A DNA stretch of 6,416 bases, from assembly GCA_903831545.1 (NCBI GenBank), contig CAIKYI010000324.1, forward strand, positions 1-6,416, written 5' to 3'. This document shows positions 1-6,285 of the stretch, piece after piece. Numbering within the stretch: the first letter of the stretch is position 1; each line of letters opens with the position of its first letter. The translations under genes and the position numbers were made by a program. Under the pieces are notes generated by a model. That model saw only the letters and a program-made list of their open reading frames with translations, had not been told where the DNA came from and made no database searches. Source of the stretch: an uncultured Methylobacter sp. (GTDB taxonomy: Bacteria > Pseudomonadota > Gammaproteobacteria > Methylococcales > Methylomonadaceae).

Positions 1-1272
1 ACCATCCCCCTGGGCAACATGTTTATCATCAACAACCACTGCTACCGACAACCGGCGCAACGCGCCTGTAGCCAATCGGGTATGAGTAATGGTTTTATCG
101 AGCTCATAATTCCGAGTTGCATTTTTTGCCACAGACCCGGAAGGCGCTGCAGGAACGGCAGGCGTCGAACCGGGGACAGCCGCCCCCCCCGGAGAAGGAG
201 GAGTTGTTTCAGGCGCTGTTCCCGCAGGAGTAGGTTGATTTGACAGCGCGCCAGGAACACCCTGAACGGGCGATGCCCCATTTTTTTCTTCTGAGGTTTG
301 TTCACTACGTAAAGCCGGTAAATCCGGATTAAACATTTCCTGCGTTCTGTCAGTCTCAGTAAAATCGACATCCGCTGAAATTTGTGCACGAATGCCGTCG
401 CCACACACCAACGGAGACAAAATATTTTCGATGAGCCCCATCAGATGCTCTTCAATATTCTTTTTATATTCAAACTGCTTGGAAGTTAAGTTACCTGCGG
501 CGGAAGAGTCATTACTATTTAACAACTGGCCTTTTTGATCGACGACTGTCACTTGCTCGGCATCCAACTGCGGAACGCTGGAGGCAACCAAATGAATGAT
601 TGATTCTACCTGCCCCTTATCCAACGATCTGCCTTGATATAAATTCACCATAACAGAAGCGCTGGGCTTTTTTCGTTCGCGCACAAATACAGATTGAACC
701 GGAATCGCCAACAAAACCCTGGCCGATTTTACATTCTGGATCGACATAATTGTTCGGGCAATCTCGCCTTCCAGGGCTCTCTGGAAGCGGACTATTTCAA
801 CGCTTTTACTGGTTCCAAACCCCTGCTCTTTATCCAGTAACTCATAACCCAGACTGTTACTTTTAGGCAAGCCCTGAGCGGCTAACTTAAGCTTTACCGC
901 ACTTACCTGATCTTTCGGCACCATAATCACGCCGGAACCGTTTTCGACTTTGTACTTGATATTGTCCTTATTAAGAATCTCAAGAATTTCAGCGACATCA
1001 CTCTCACCGATTTCGGAATACAGTCGCCCGTAAGAAGGCTCTTGCGACCATAAAACAATTGCAACGCCGATAGCAACACTTAAAGCCAGACCCAGCATCA
1101 ACCCGATCTGACGGGCGATGGTTAATCCAGCCAATCCTTTAAGCGCTGGATGTGCATCGACCTTAGTCGCAAGGATATGAGAAGCCTCACCTTCAAGATG
1201 ACCCTTACCAGTTGCATCGGCATCACGCTGACGATTTGCCTCGATTAGACTATTACCGCTCTGTTCGCTCAT
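1..1272 (-). CDS. fliF: Flagellar MS-ring protein FliF (N-terminal 424 residues; 3' end outside window)
   Basis: FliF forms the MS ring of the flagellar basal body in the inner membrane and is the base for rod, export gate and rotor assembly. The frame is open from the ATG at 1272 to base 1, giving 424 of the usual 550-600 residues; the second membrane segment and the FliG-binding tail are missing because the window ends. Visible parts are a hydrophilic N-terminus of about 50 residues, a first membrane helix at about residues 55-76, the periplasmic ring-building region that follows, the family motif GVPGALSN at about 338-345, a Pro/Ala/Gly-rich linker to about 380, and the conserved stretch NYELDKTITHTR from residue 388. 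An in-frame TAA two codons upstream leaves ATG 1272 as the first available start, although its ribosome site is weak. It follows fliE by 38 bases, so it is probably cotranscribed from the sigma-54 promoter ahead of fliE. The linker carries a G8 tract at 183-190. Confidence 0.97.
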   Translation of the reverse strand, partial: MSEQSGNSLIEANRQRDADATGKGHLEGEASHILATKVDAHPALKGLAGLTIARQIGLMLGLALSVAIGVAIVLWSQEPSYGRLYSEIGESDVAEILEILNKDNIKYKVENGSGVIMVPKDQVSAVKLKLAAQGLPKSNSLGYELLDKEQGFGTSKSVEIVRFQRALEGEIARTIMSIQNVKSARVLLAIPVQSVFVRERKKPSASVMVNLYQGRSLDKGQVESIIHLVASSVPQLDAEQVTVVDQKGQLLNSNDSSAAGNLTSKQFEYKKNIEEHLMGLIENILSPLVCGDGIRAQISADVDFTETDRTQEMFNPDLPALRSEQTSEEKNGASPVQGVPGALSNQPTPAGTAPETTPPSPGGAAVPGSTPAVPAAPSGSVAKNATRNYELDKTITHTRLATGALRRLSVAVVVDDKHVAQGDG

Positions 1273-1310
1273 TTTTTAATCACAGATTGTTTTAAGAACA
1301 GCTCGTTAAA

Positions 1311-1628
1311 CTACATGGGCATGTTCATGACATCTTTATAGGCTTCTACTAATTTATTTCTGACCTGCACCACTGCCTGAAATGAAACACTCGCTTTTTG
1401 CGAAGCAACCATAACTTCTGCCAGACTTACATTAGTATCACCAGTCTCAAACGCCTTCGTCATATTTCCGGCAGTCTGCTGAGTCTCATTAACCGCGCCT
1501 ATGGTCTGTTTTAGCATTGCAGCGAAATCTGCGCCACCGACACCCGCCTCAGGTACTTTAACGCTTCCAGCTTCGAGAGACATTGCCCGCATCTGCGCCA
1601 AAACCTGGTTTACATTCATCTCACTCAT
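1311..1628 (-). CDS. fliE: Flagellar hook-basal body protein FliE
   Basis: FliE is the small adaptor joining the MS ring to the proximal rod; it is exported early by the flagellar type III apparatus. The protein is 105 residues, the normal size for the family. The recognisable C-terminal half contains GDTNVSLAEVMVASQKAS followed by FQAVVQVRNKLVEAYKDVMNMPM, the hallmark FliE ending; it has no signal peptide, as expected for a type III export substrate. The start at 1628 has a strong ribosome site, GAGGAAAG, about 5-7 bases upstream. The next in-frame ATG (codon 4, at 1619) is less well placed. It is the first gene after a sigma-54 promoter at 1668-1683 and is followed by fliF, the standard fliE-fliF order. 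Confidence 0.98.
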   Translation of the reverse strand: MSEMNVNQVLAQMRAMSLEAGSVKVPEAGVGGADFAAMLKQTIGAVNETQQTAGNMTKAFETGDTNVSLAEVMVASQKASVSFQAVVQVRNKLVEAYKDVMNMPM

Positions 1629-1632
1629 CTGA

Positions 1633-1640
1633 CTTTCCTC
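1633..1640 (-). promoter_or_regulatory. fliE ribosome binding site
   Basis: On the minus strand GAGGAAAG lies just before ATG 1628 at suitable spacing. It is the strongest Shine-Dalgarno match in the window and selects the 105-residue FliE start over the in-frame ATG three codons later. Confidence 0.8.
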
Positions 1641-1667
1641 TTACATTCTTAATAATAAAGAATTCAA

Positions 1668-1683
1668 AGCATTTTTGATGCCA
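1668..1683 (-). promoter_or_regulatory. Sigma-54 (RpoN) promoter for fliE-fliF
   Basis: The minus strand reads TGGCATCAAAAATGCT. It has the invariant GG and GC separated by exactly 10 bases, and TGGCA and TGCT match the -24/-12 consensus (TGGCACG-N4-TTGCW). It starts five bases after the fleR stop codon. Transcription would begin near 1657, leaving a leader of about 30 bases with the fliE ribosome site. Known biology agrees: fliE operons of polar flagellates are RpoN-dependent and driven by FleQ or its homologues. Confidence 0.8.
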
Positions 1684-1687
1684 CATA

Positions 1688-3094
1688 TTAACATGAAATA
1701 ATGACACCCGAATCTTTCATCCTGGCCATTTTATAGCGTAATGTTCTGGGACTTATGCCCAATTTTTCGGCGGTTATCTTACGACTGCCATTTTCCATTT
1801 GTAAGGTTTGTAAAATAATACTTTCCTCTGCTGACCGTATTCCCTCACCCAAACCGCCAATTTCCTGCTTTTGATCGTTAAAATCAACCGGTAAATTTGA
1901 ATGCAGCTCTTGGCAAGACTCATCAACAGAATCTCTATTAATACTGTCCATCATAGAATCCGTAGCTTCAAACACCAAATCATCGACGGTAATCTTATCG
2001 CCAGCCCTTAAAATAAGGGCTCGTTGCAATACATTATCCAGCTCACGAACATTGCCCGGCCAACGGTAAGCCAACATTTTTTTAAGTGCACAAGGCTCAA
2101 ACTCTGGCACAATTTGGCCACTTATCCGATGACGCTGCATTAATTCCCTTGCCAGCGGCAAAATATCGCCAGGTCTGTTACGCAAGGGCGGAATAGTAAT
2201 GGGAAACACGTTTAAACGATAATATAAATCTTCCCGGAAACGTCCCTGCTCCATCAATTCCTTTAACTTCTGATTGGTCGCCGCCAAAATTCTGACGCTC
2301 AACTTTATTTTCTTCTGACTGCCCAAACGCTCGACTTCTTTTTCTTGCAATACCCGTAATAACTTGGCTTGCAGGCCTAAATCCATTTCAGCTATTTCAT
2401 CCAACAACAAAGTCCCTCCCTGAGCCTGTTCGAATTTTCCCGGCATGGCCTGAACAGCGCCAGTGTAAGCACCTTTTTCATAACCGAACAACATCGCTTC
2501 CAACATGTTTTCAGGAATAGCCGCACAATTTACAGCGATAAAAGGTCCCTGACTATAAGTTGAATGCTGGTGAATATATTGGGCAATGACCTCTTTACCG
2601 GTTCCGCTTTCACCCTGTAACAATACGGCTACGTCGGTTTTGGCAACTCTGGACGTCAGGGCATAAAGTTTTTTCATGATTTCGTCATGCACCACGCACT
2701 GATTGTCCACGGCATTTGCCGCCACCCGGTTGCCTTGCACATAATCCGCAACCTTGTTAACCAACGCCTCTGCCTCGAAGGGCTTGACAAGATAATCAAC
2801 AGCACCTGCCTGTATGGCCTCCACAGCTTTAGGAATGGTTCCGAAAGCTGTCATTAGCAACACCGGCGTTGTTGAATATTTATGCTGCATATTTTGTAAC
2901 AACTGAAAGCCGTCCATAACCGGCATTTGCACGTCACTAACGACCAGTTTAAATTGATTGATTTCAAGCTTTAATAACGCTTCAGTACCATTTCTGGCAG
3001 CAATCACGCGATACCCGCCTATTTCCAATGTATCGCAAAGCGCTTCGCAGAGTGATAAATCATCCTCAACCACCAATACATCATACTGTTTCAT
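1688..3094 (-). CDS. fleR: Sigma-54-dependent response regulator FleR/FlrC
   Basis: FleR is the response regulator paired with FleS; when phosphorylated it activates RpoN promoters of mid-stage flagellar genes. The 468-residue protein has three parts. A complete receiver domain spans about 1-120, with acidic pocket E10-D11-D12, phospho-acceptor D54, T82 and K104. An AAA+ sigma-54 activator domain covers about 135-365, with Walker A GESGTGK at 161-167, sigma-54 loop GAYTGA at 208-213, Walker B GGTLLLDE at 226-233, arginine fingers in RFRED near 285-289 and WPGNVREL at 345-352. A Fis-type helix-turn-helix lies at about 435-460. The start at 3094 is chosen over a longer frame opening at 3151 because MKQYDVLVVEDD is where receiver domains begin and GGAG lies seven bases upstream. 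It overlaps fleS by 14 bases, implying translational coupling. The loop has Tyr instead of the usual Phe. Confidence 0.96.
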   Translation of the reverse strand: MKQYDVLVVEDDLSLCEALCDTLEIGGYRVIAARNGTEALLKLEINQFKLVVSDVQMPVMDGFQLLQNMQHKYSTTPVLLMTAFGTIPKAVEAIQAGAVDYLVKPFEAEALVNKVADYVQGNRVAANAVDNQCVVHDEIMKKLYALTSRVAKTDVAVLLQGESGTGKEVIAQYIHQHSTYSQGPFIAVNCAAIPENMLEAMLFGYEKGAYTGAVQAMPGKFEQAQGGTLLLDEIAEMDLGLQAKLLRVLQEKEVERLGSQKKIKLSVRILAATNQKLKELMEQGRFREDLYYRLNVFPITIPPLRNRPGDILPLARELMQRHRISGQIVPEFEPCALKKMLAYRWPGNVRELDNVLQRALILRAGDKITVDDLVFEATDSMMDSINRDSVDESCQELHSNLPVDFNDQKQEIGGLGEGIRSAEESIILQTLQMENGSRKITAEKLGISPRTLRYKMARMKDSGVIISC

Positions 3095-4385
3095 GACTGA
3101 TCTCCATTTGATGAGATTTACCGGACAAATCTGCCTGGAGCAGATTTGCATTCACCCGAAGGGCATCAGGCAGGATAGCCTGATGTGACAAGCCACCTGG
3201 CAAACCACTAAATTCCTGATGTATACACGGCAACTCTAATGAGAAAACAGTACCAAAGCCCGGACTAGACTGAACCTGAACTTCCCCTCCATGAGCTTTC
3301 ACTACACTATCGACAACAGCCAATCCCAAACCGGTACCGTGTGCTTTTGTTGTAAAAAAAGGTTCAAAAATCCGCTGACACAAACTTTGATCAATGCCGG
3401 CACCGTCATCTTTAATGTCGATCCGCAACTTAAAATCATCAAGCTGCTTAACGGCTATTTCAATAAAACCAACCTGCCCTACCGCTTCAACCGCATTATT
3501 CAATAAATTAATCAACGCGCCGCGTAATGCATTTTCATTACCCAACATGACATCAGTTTTGACCTGATTAATAATCTGCAACTTGATTCCACCTGTCGCT
3601 GTAGATTCTTTCACCGATTCCCTGAGATGATTTAAAAGCTCGACCAGGGAAAAGGTCAGCATCGCCATGCGTCCGTCTTTGGCAAAAATCAACATATCGT
3701 TAACCTGCCTTTCCAGGTAATTCAAACGTTCAAGAATTTTTTGTGAAAATCGGTGCCGCTTTTCATTATCCAAAACCGGATTATTCATTTGCGATGCATA
3801 GAGAATTGCTGTTGACAGCGGCGTTCTCACCTGATGAGCCATGCTGGCAACCATTTCGCCCATGGCTGACAAGTTTTTTTGCTGGTTTAACATATCCTGC
3901 AGGTTACGCATTTCGCTGACATCCGACAGCAAAATCACTTGACCTGAATCAGCCAGGTCGTTGCAGGCAACATCTTTGCTGACGGTCATATTCACCCGCT
4001 TGCCATTAAGCAATTGACGTTCATGAGGATTACCAACAACAGGAATCAAACTGCGAGCAACTATTTCAAACCAATCCTGACCAATAAGTGAAGCTCCGAG
4101 AAAATCTGTTGCAACCACATTGCAGTCGACAATCTTTCCCTCGACATCCAGCACGATTACCGCAGCGGGAAGAGCTGCCAATATTTTTCCCAAACGACTG
4201 GCAAGCTTTTCTTTTTCTTCAAGGGTTTTAAGTCGTTGACTATGGGCAAAAGCCAGCTCACCGTGCAACTTGGCCACTTGCTCCTCAAGCCCCTGATAAG
4301 AATCAGACAAATCCTGAAATACTTGGTTAAAAGTAAGGAATGCATCTGTAAGTTGTTCGGTTTTCTGTATTTTGGGTATCGTCAT
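3081..4385 (-). CDS. fleS: Cytoplasmic PAS-domain sensor histidine kinase FleS/FlrB
   Basis: FleS phosphorylates FleR to switch on mid-stage flagellar genes. The 434-residue protein has no membrane segment, so it acts in the cytoplasm. An N-terminal helix (LTDAFLTFNQVFQDL, the FleS-type start) leads to a probable coiled coil at about 28-66. A PAS-like domain follows at about 65-160, then a HisKA domain with phospho-acceptor H184 in the H-box around MAHQVRTPLS. The HATPase domain has an N-box at about 289-300, DDGAG at 326-330, the F-box FEPFFTTK from 340 and HGTGLGLA from 349. The kinase fold ends near 386, and a further ~48 residues form a tail without recognisable domain. The start at 4385 is chosen over an upstream ATG at 4475 because the sigma-54 promoter at 4433-4448 lies inside the longer version and homologues start here; its ribosome site is weak. 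Its last 14 bases overlap fleR. Confidence 0.95.
   Translation of the reverse strand: MTIPKIQKTEQLTDAFLTFNQVFQDLSDSYQGLEEQVAKLHGELAFAHSQRLKTLEEKEKLASRLGKILAALPAAVIVLDVEGKIVDCNVVATDFLGASLIGQDWFEIVARSLIPVVGNPHERQLLNGKRVNMTVSKDVACNDLADSGQVILLSDVSEMRNLQDMLNQQKNLSAMGEMVASMAHQVRTPLSTAILYASQMNNPVLDNEKRHRFSQKILERLNYLERQVNDMLIFAKDGRMAMLTFSLVELLNHLRESVKESTATGGIKLQIINQVKTDVMLGNENALRGALINLLNNAVEAVGQVGFIEIAVKQLDDFKLRIDIKDDGAGIDQSLCQRIFEPFFTTKAHGTGLGLAVVDSVVKAHGGEVQVQSSPGFGTVFSLELPCIHQEFSGLPGGLSHQAILPDALRVNANLLQADLSGKSHQMEISHETV
3100..3117 (-). repeat. Small inverted repeat masking the fleR ribosome site
   Basis: On the minus strand ATCTC (3117-3113) and GAGAT (3104-3100) are perfect complements around an 8-base loop. 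The downstream arm contains most of the GGAG ribosome site of fleR. Five base pairs is short and weak by itself; its interest comes from position and from the competing pairing just upstream. Confidence 0.45.
3102..3105 (-). promoter_or_regulatory. fleR ribosome binding site inside fleS
   Basis: The minus strand carries GGAG seven bases before ATG 3094, which fixes that codon as the fleR start. The site lies within the last codons of fleS and three of its four bases fall in the stem of a small inverted repeat (3100-3117), so it may be masked unless ribosomes finishing fleS open it. Confidence 0.7.
3114..3132 (-). repeat. Alternative inverted repeat competing with both neighbours
   Basis: AGATTT (3114-3119) and AAATCT (3127-3132) on the plus strand are perfect complements with a 7-base loop. 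In the fleS-fleR mRNA this pairing would use the 3' arm of the 3126-3148 hairpin and the 5' arm of the 3100-3117 hairpin, so it cannot coexist with either. Confidence 0.4.
3126..3148 (-). repeat. Perfect 9-bp stem-loop near the 3' end of fleS
   Basis: CAAATCTGC (3126-3134) and GCAGATTTG (3140-3148) are perfect reverse complements around a 5-base loop. The structure lies inside the reading frame of the FleS tail, about 30-55 bases upstream of the fleR start. No T-run follows on the coding strand, so it is not a typical intrinsic terminator. Confidence 0.65.
3164..3185 (-). repeat. Perfect 8-bp stem-loop near the 3' end of fleS
   Basis: CATCAGGC (3164-3171) and GCCTGATG (3178-3185) are perfect reverse complements around a 6-base loop. 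It lies 15 bases upstream, in mRNA order, of the 9-bp hairpin at 3126-3148. The octamer CCTGATGT, part of its right arm, recurs as a direct repeat at 3215-3222. No T-run follows it. Confidence 0.65.
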
Positions 4386-4432
4386 GTCTGAACGCTCTGG
4401 ATTTATATCTGGCAACCTTGTTTTATAAGACA

Positions 4433-4448
4433 AGCACAAATCAGACCA
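4433..4448 (-). promoter_or_regulatory. Sigma-54 (RpoN) promoter for fleS-fleR
   Basis: The minus strand reads TGGTCTGATTTGTGCT. The invariant GG and GC are exactly 10 bases apart, the -12 part TGCT fits, and the -24 part TGG-N3-G fits partly. It lies in the 140-base gap between fleQ and fleS; a transcript would start near 4422 and give a leader of about 37 bases to ATG 4385. In Pseudomonas and Vibrio the fleSR/flrBC pair is activated by FleQ/FlrA with RpoN, which is the expected role here. Confidence 0.65.
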
Positions 4449-4470
4449 TATAATAAAACCATAATTTACA

Positions 4471-4479
4471 ATCAATTAA
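4471..4479 (-). promoter_or_regulatory. Possible FleQ half-site upstream of the fleS promoter
   Basis: The minus strand has TTAATTGAT, matching eight of nine bases of the right part of the published Pseudomonas FleQ box (GTCAATNAATTGAC). The left part of the box is not conserved. It is placed about 25-30 bases upstream of the -24 element. In such AT-rich DNA this could be chance. Confidence 0.2.
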
Positions 4480-4525
4480 CCAATGGCGACAATAAAATGA
4501 CACGGCGACCAGACTAATTCCCGGA

Positions 4526-5977
4526 TTACCGCTGCATATCATATTTGCGCAATTTTTCGACCAAGGTTGTGCGCCGCATATTTAAACGTTTAGCAGCATG
4601 TGCGACCACACCGCTGCATTCATTCAAAGCCTGCCTTATCAAATCAACTTCTAAAATATTCAGATATTCTTTCAAATCTATACCCTGCTCTGGCAACTGC
4701 GCCAAAGACTTGGACCCTCCCTCGACAGAAGTTATCACTGCAACAGATTCAAATTCCTCTTCTTCCTCGACACTAACAACCTCAGCATCGACAACCAATT
4801 GTTCAGCAACCTGGTATTGTTGAAACTTATCAGGCAAATCGGACGCATCGACCAAACCTTTGGGGTTGATAATAGCTAATCTTTCAATCAGGTTTGCCAG
4901 CTCTCTGACATTACCCGGCCAGTCGTGTTGCATCAGCACGCTCAAGGCAGCCGGAGTCAAGCGGACCGAACCACGGTTGGCAGTCTCCATACGAACGATT
5001 AGATCATTTATTAAAAGGGGAATATCTTCAGCCCTGGCCTTTAAGGGCGGAATTTCTATTGGAAAGACATTCAAGCGGTAAAACAGATCCTCACGAAACC
5101 GGTTTTGTTTGATTTCATCCTCAAGGCATCTATGGGTAGCCGCAATAACCCGTACGTCGCAATTGATGGTTTTATTGCTTCCTACCCGCTCAAAGCTACG
5201 TTCCTGCAAAACGCGTAGTAATTTGACCTGCATAGCCAGTGGCATATCACCGATTTCATCCAAAAAAAGGGTTCCGCCTTCTGCCATCTCAAAGCGTCCC
5301 TGACGTGTACTTAAAGCCCCGGTAAAAGCTCCTTTTTCATGACCAAACAGTTCGCTTTCAAGTAATTCACCGGGTATAGCGCCACAATTGATGGGTACAA
5401 ACGGTTTATCCTTTCTAAGCGACGCATCATGCAAAGAGCGTGCAACCACTTCTTTTCCAGTCCCCGACTCGCCAAGAATCAAAACCGTCGCATCTGATGC
5501 CGCTACTTGTTCAATCAACTTACGGATACCAACGATGGCCTTGCTACGCCCCTTTAACCGCTGAATTATAGGTGAGCGACGATCAGAAAATTGACGTTCG
5601 GAAAAGTCTGATTGCGCCCGGGCTACTGACAATTTATCCAATAACGGCTTCAGCACTTGATAAGTAGTCGGCCATTCCAGCACCTGAAATACACTCTGGG
5701 TTATTACCGTAGAAACCTGGAAAGCAGTACCTTTAGTAATCAATAAAATAACCGGGACATTATTCGCCCACTCAGTAATTTGATTAACCACAGTTGCCTG
5801 TTTTTCGATGCCATCACCGACAAAAATAGCGGATAATTGGCCAATTTCACTTATGTAAGAAGCATAATCCCCAGATCCGGCAATCTCAATACTGAAATCC
5901 ATAAACTGAAAAACAGCCTCCATTTGTTGGCTTCTTGTTTTATTATCATCAATCAACAAAATACGCGACAACGCCAT
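4526..5977 (-). CDS. fleQ: Flagellar master regulator FleQ/FlrA, sigma-54 activator
   Basis: FleQ tops the polar flagellar hierarchy: it hydrolyses ATP to open RpoN promoters of early flagellar genes, and in studied species binds c-di-GMP. The 483-residue protein has a degenerate receiver domain at about 1-118, starting ILLIDDN, with Gly54 where the phosphorylated Asp would be, as in FleQ. The AAA+ domain at about 140-372 has Walker A GESGTGK at 169-175, GAFTGA at 216-221, Walker B GGTLFLDE at 234-241, FRED at 294-297 and WPGNVREL at 353-360. A variable linker with an acidic run (EEEEEFE) at about 385-432 leads to a Fis-type helix-turn-helix at about 440-483 containing [12 protein letters not shown], a FleQ signature. 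The start at 5977 has GAGAG/GAG about seven bases upstream. Positions matching FleQ c-di-GMP contacts are partly changed. No kinase input is expected. Transcription is probably from sigma-70 promoters in the upstream gap. Confidence 0.96.
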   Translation of the reverse strand: MALSRILLIDDNKTRSQQMEAVFQFMDFSIEIAGSGDYASYISEIGQLSAIFVGDGIEKQATVVNQITEWANNVPVILLITKGTAFQVSTVITQSVFQVLEWPTTYQVLKPLLDKLSVARAQSDFSERQFSDRRSPIIQRLKGRSKAIVGIRKLIEQVAASDATVLILGESGTGKEVVARSLHDASLRKDKPFVPINCGAIPGELLESELFGHEKGAFTGALSTRQGRFEMAEGGTLFLDEIGDMPLAMQVKLLRVLQERSFERVGSNKTINCDVRVIAATHRCLEDEIKQNRFREDLFYRLNVFPIEIPPLKARAEDIPLLINDLIVRMETANRGSVRLTPAALSVLMQHDWPGNVRELANLIERLAIINPKGLVDASDLPDKFQQYQVAEQLVVDAEVVSVEEEEEFESVAVITSVEGGSKSLAQLPEQGIDLKEYLNILEVDLIRQALNECSGVVAHAAKRLNMRRTTLVEKLRKYDMQR

Positions 5978-6097
5978 ATTTTCACTCTCATTCCTTACTT
6001 GATATTACGCACTGTCTGTAAAGTTAACAAATAACATGCAATTTAAAGTTATCTTTTGTTTCAGGTCGACAGGATTAAACAAGACAAAAAATATCGT

Positions 6098-6125
6098 TTT
6101 ATAATCTATCAACGCACAGCAACAA
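6098..6125 (-). promoter_or_regulatory. Candidate sigma-70 promoter for fleQ (proximal)
   Basis: The minus strand has TTGTTG at 6125-6120, a 16-base spacer and TATAAA at 6103-6098. The -10 box matches five of six consensus bases; the -35 box matches only TTG. Transcription would start near 6091, about 113 bases before fleQ. No GG-N10-GC element was seen upstream of fleQ, so a housekeeping promoter is expected. Confidence 0.35.
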
Positions 6126-6176
6126 AAACTCAACCGGGCAATTACACGTTTGTTTAATTATTTAGTTATTGGGCAA

Positions 6177-6205
6177 AGTTAAGCATCGAATCAACATGAT
6201 GTCAA
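6177..6205 (-). promoter_or_regulatory. Candidate extended -10 sigma-70 promoter for fleQ (distal)
   Basis: The minus strand has a perfect TTGACA at 6205-6200, a 17-base spacer ending in TGC, and TTAACT at 6182-6177. The -10 box alone is poor (three of six), but the TGn extension compensates in known extended -10 promoters. It would give a leader of about 190 bases. Confidence 0.35.
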
Positions 6206-6285
6206 AATTCTTTTATTTCAATTTGTTCTAAGCTCTTTTTAATGTAATTTACACGAAGAGATCACTTTGCAATGCGCATCCAAGC

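Noticed and set aside
42..404. Minus-strand open frame of 120 codons overlapping fliF
   Set aside because: It is a different frame of fliF. The fliF frame is continuously open and matches FliF motifs; this one is Arg/Leu-rich with no recognisable features.
3095..3151. N-terminal extension of fleR from ATG 3151
   Set aside because: The extra 19 residues precede a complete receiver-domain start, lie deep inside fleS, and the good GGAG site serves ATG 3094.
3126..3185. Intrinsic transcription terminator between fleS and fleR
   Set aside because: The hairpins lack a following T-run on the coding strand, and they lie inside the fleS reading frame.
4417..4434. Five-base inverted repeat CTTGT/ACAAG near the fleS transcription start
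   Set aside because: It is short and AT-rich, overlaps the -12 element and has nothing supporting an operator.
4386..4475. N-terminal extension of fleS from ATG 4475
   Set aside because: It would contain the sigma-54 promoter, its 30 residues do not resemble FleS N-termini, and homologues begin near ATG 4385.
4386..4525. Terminator after fleQ
   Set aside because: No GC-rich stem with T-run was found; only a direct repeat GTCGCC, which does not form a hairpin.
2958..5303. Several plus-strand open frames antisense to fleR, fleS and fleQ
   Set aside because: All are shadows of well-supported minus-strand genes, with no ribosome sites or protein features.
5837..6034. Plus-strand frame of 65 codons antisense to the fleQ start
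   Set aside because: It is mostly complementary to the fleQ receiver-domain coding region, and its translation shows no domain.
6100..6105. Perfect TATAAT on the plus strand
   Set aside because: No acceptable -35 box lies 15-19 bases upstream, and the nearest rightward gene begins about 240 bases away.
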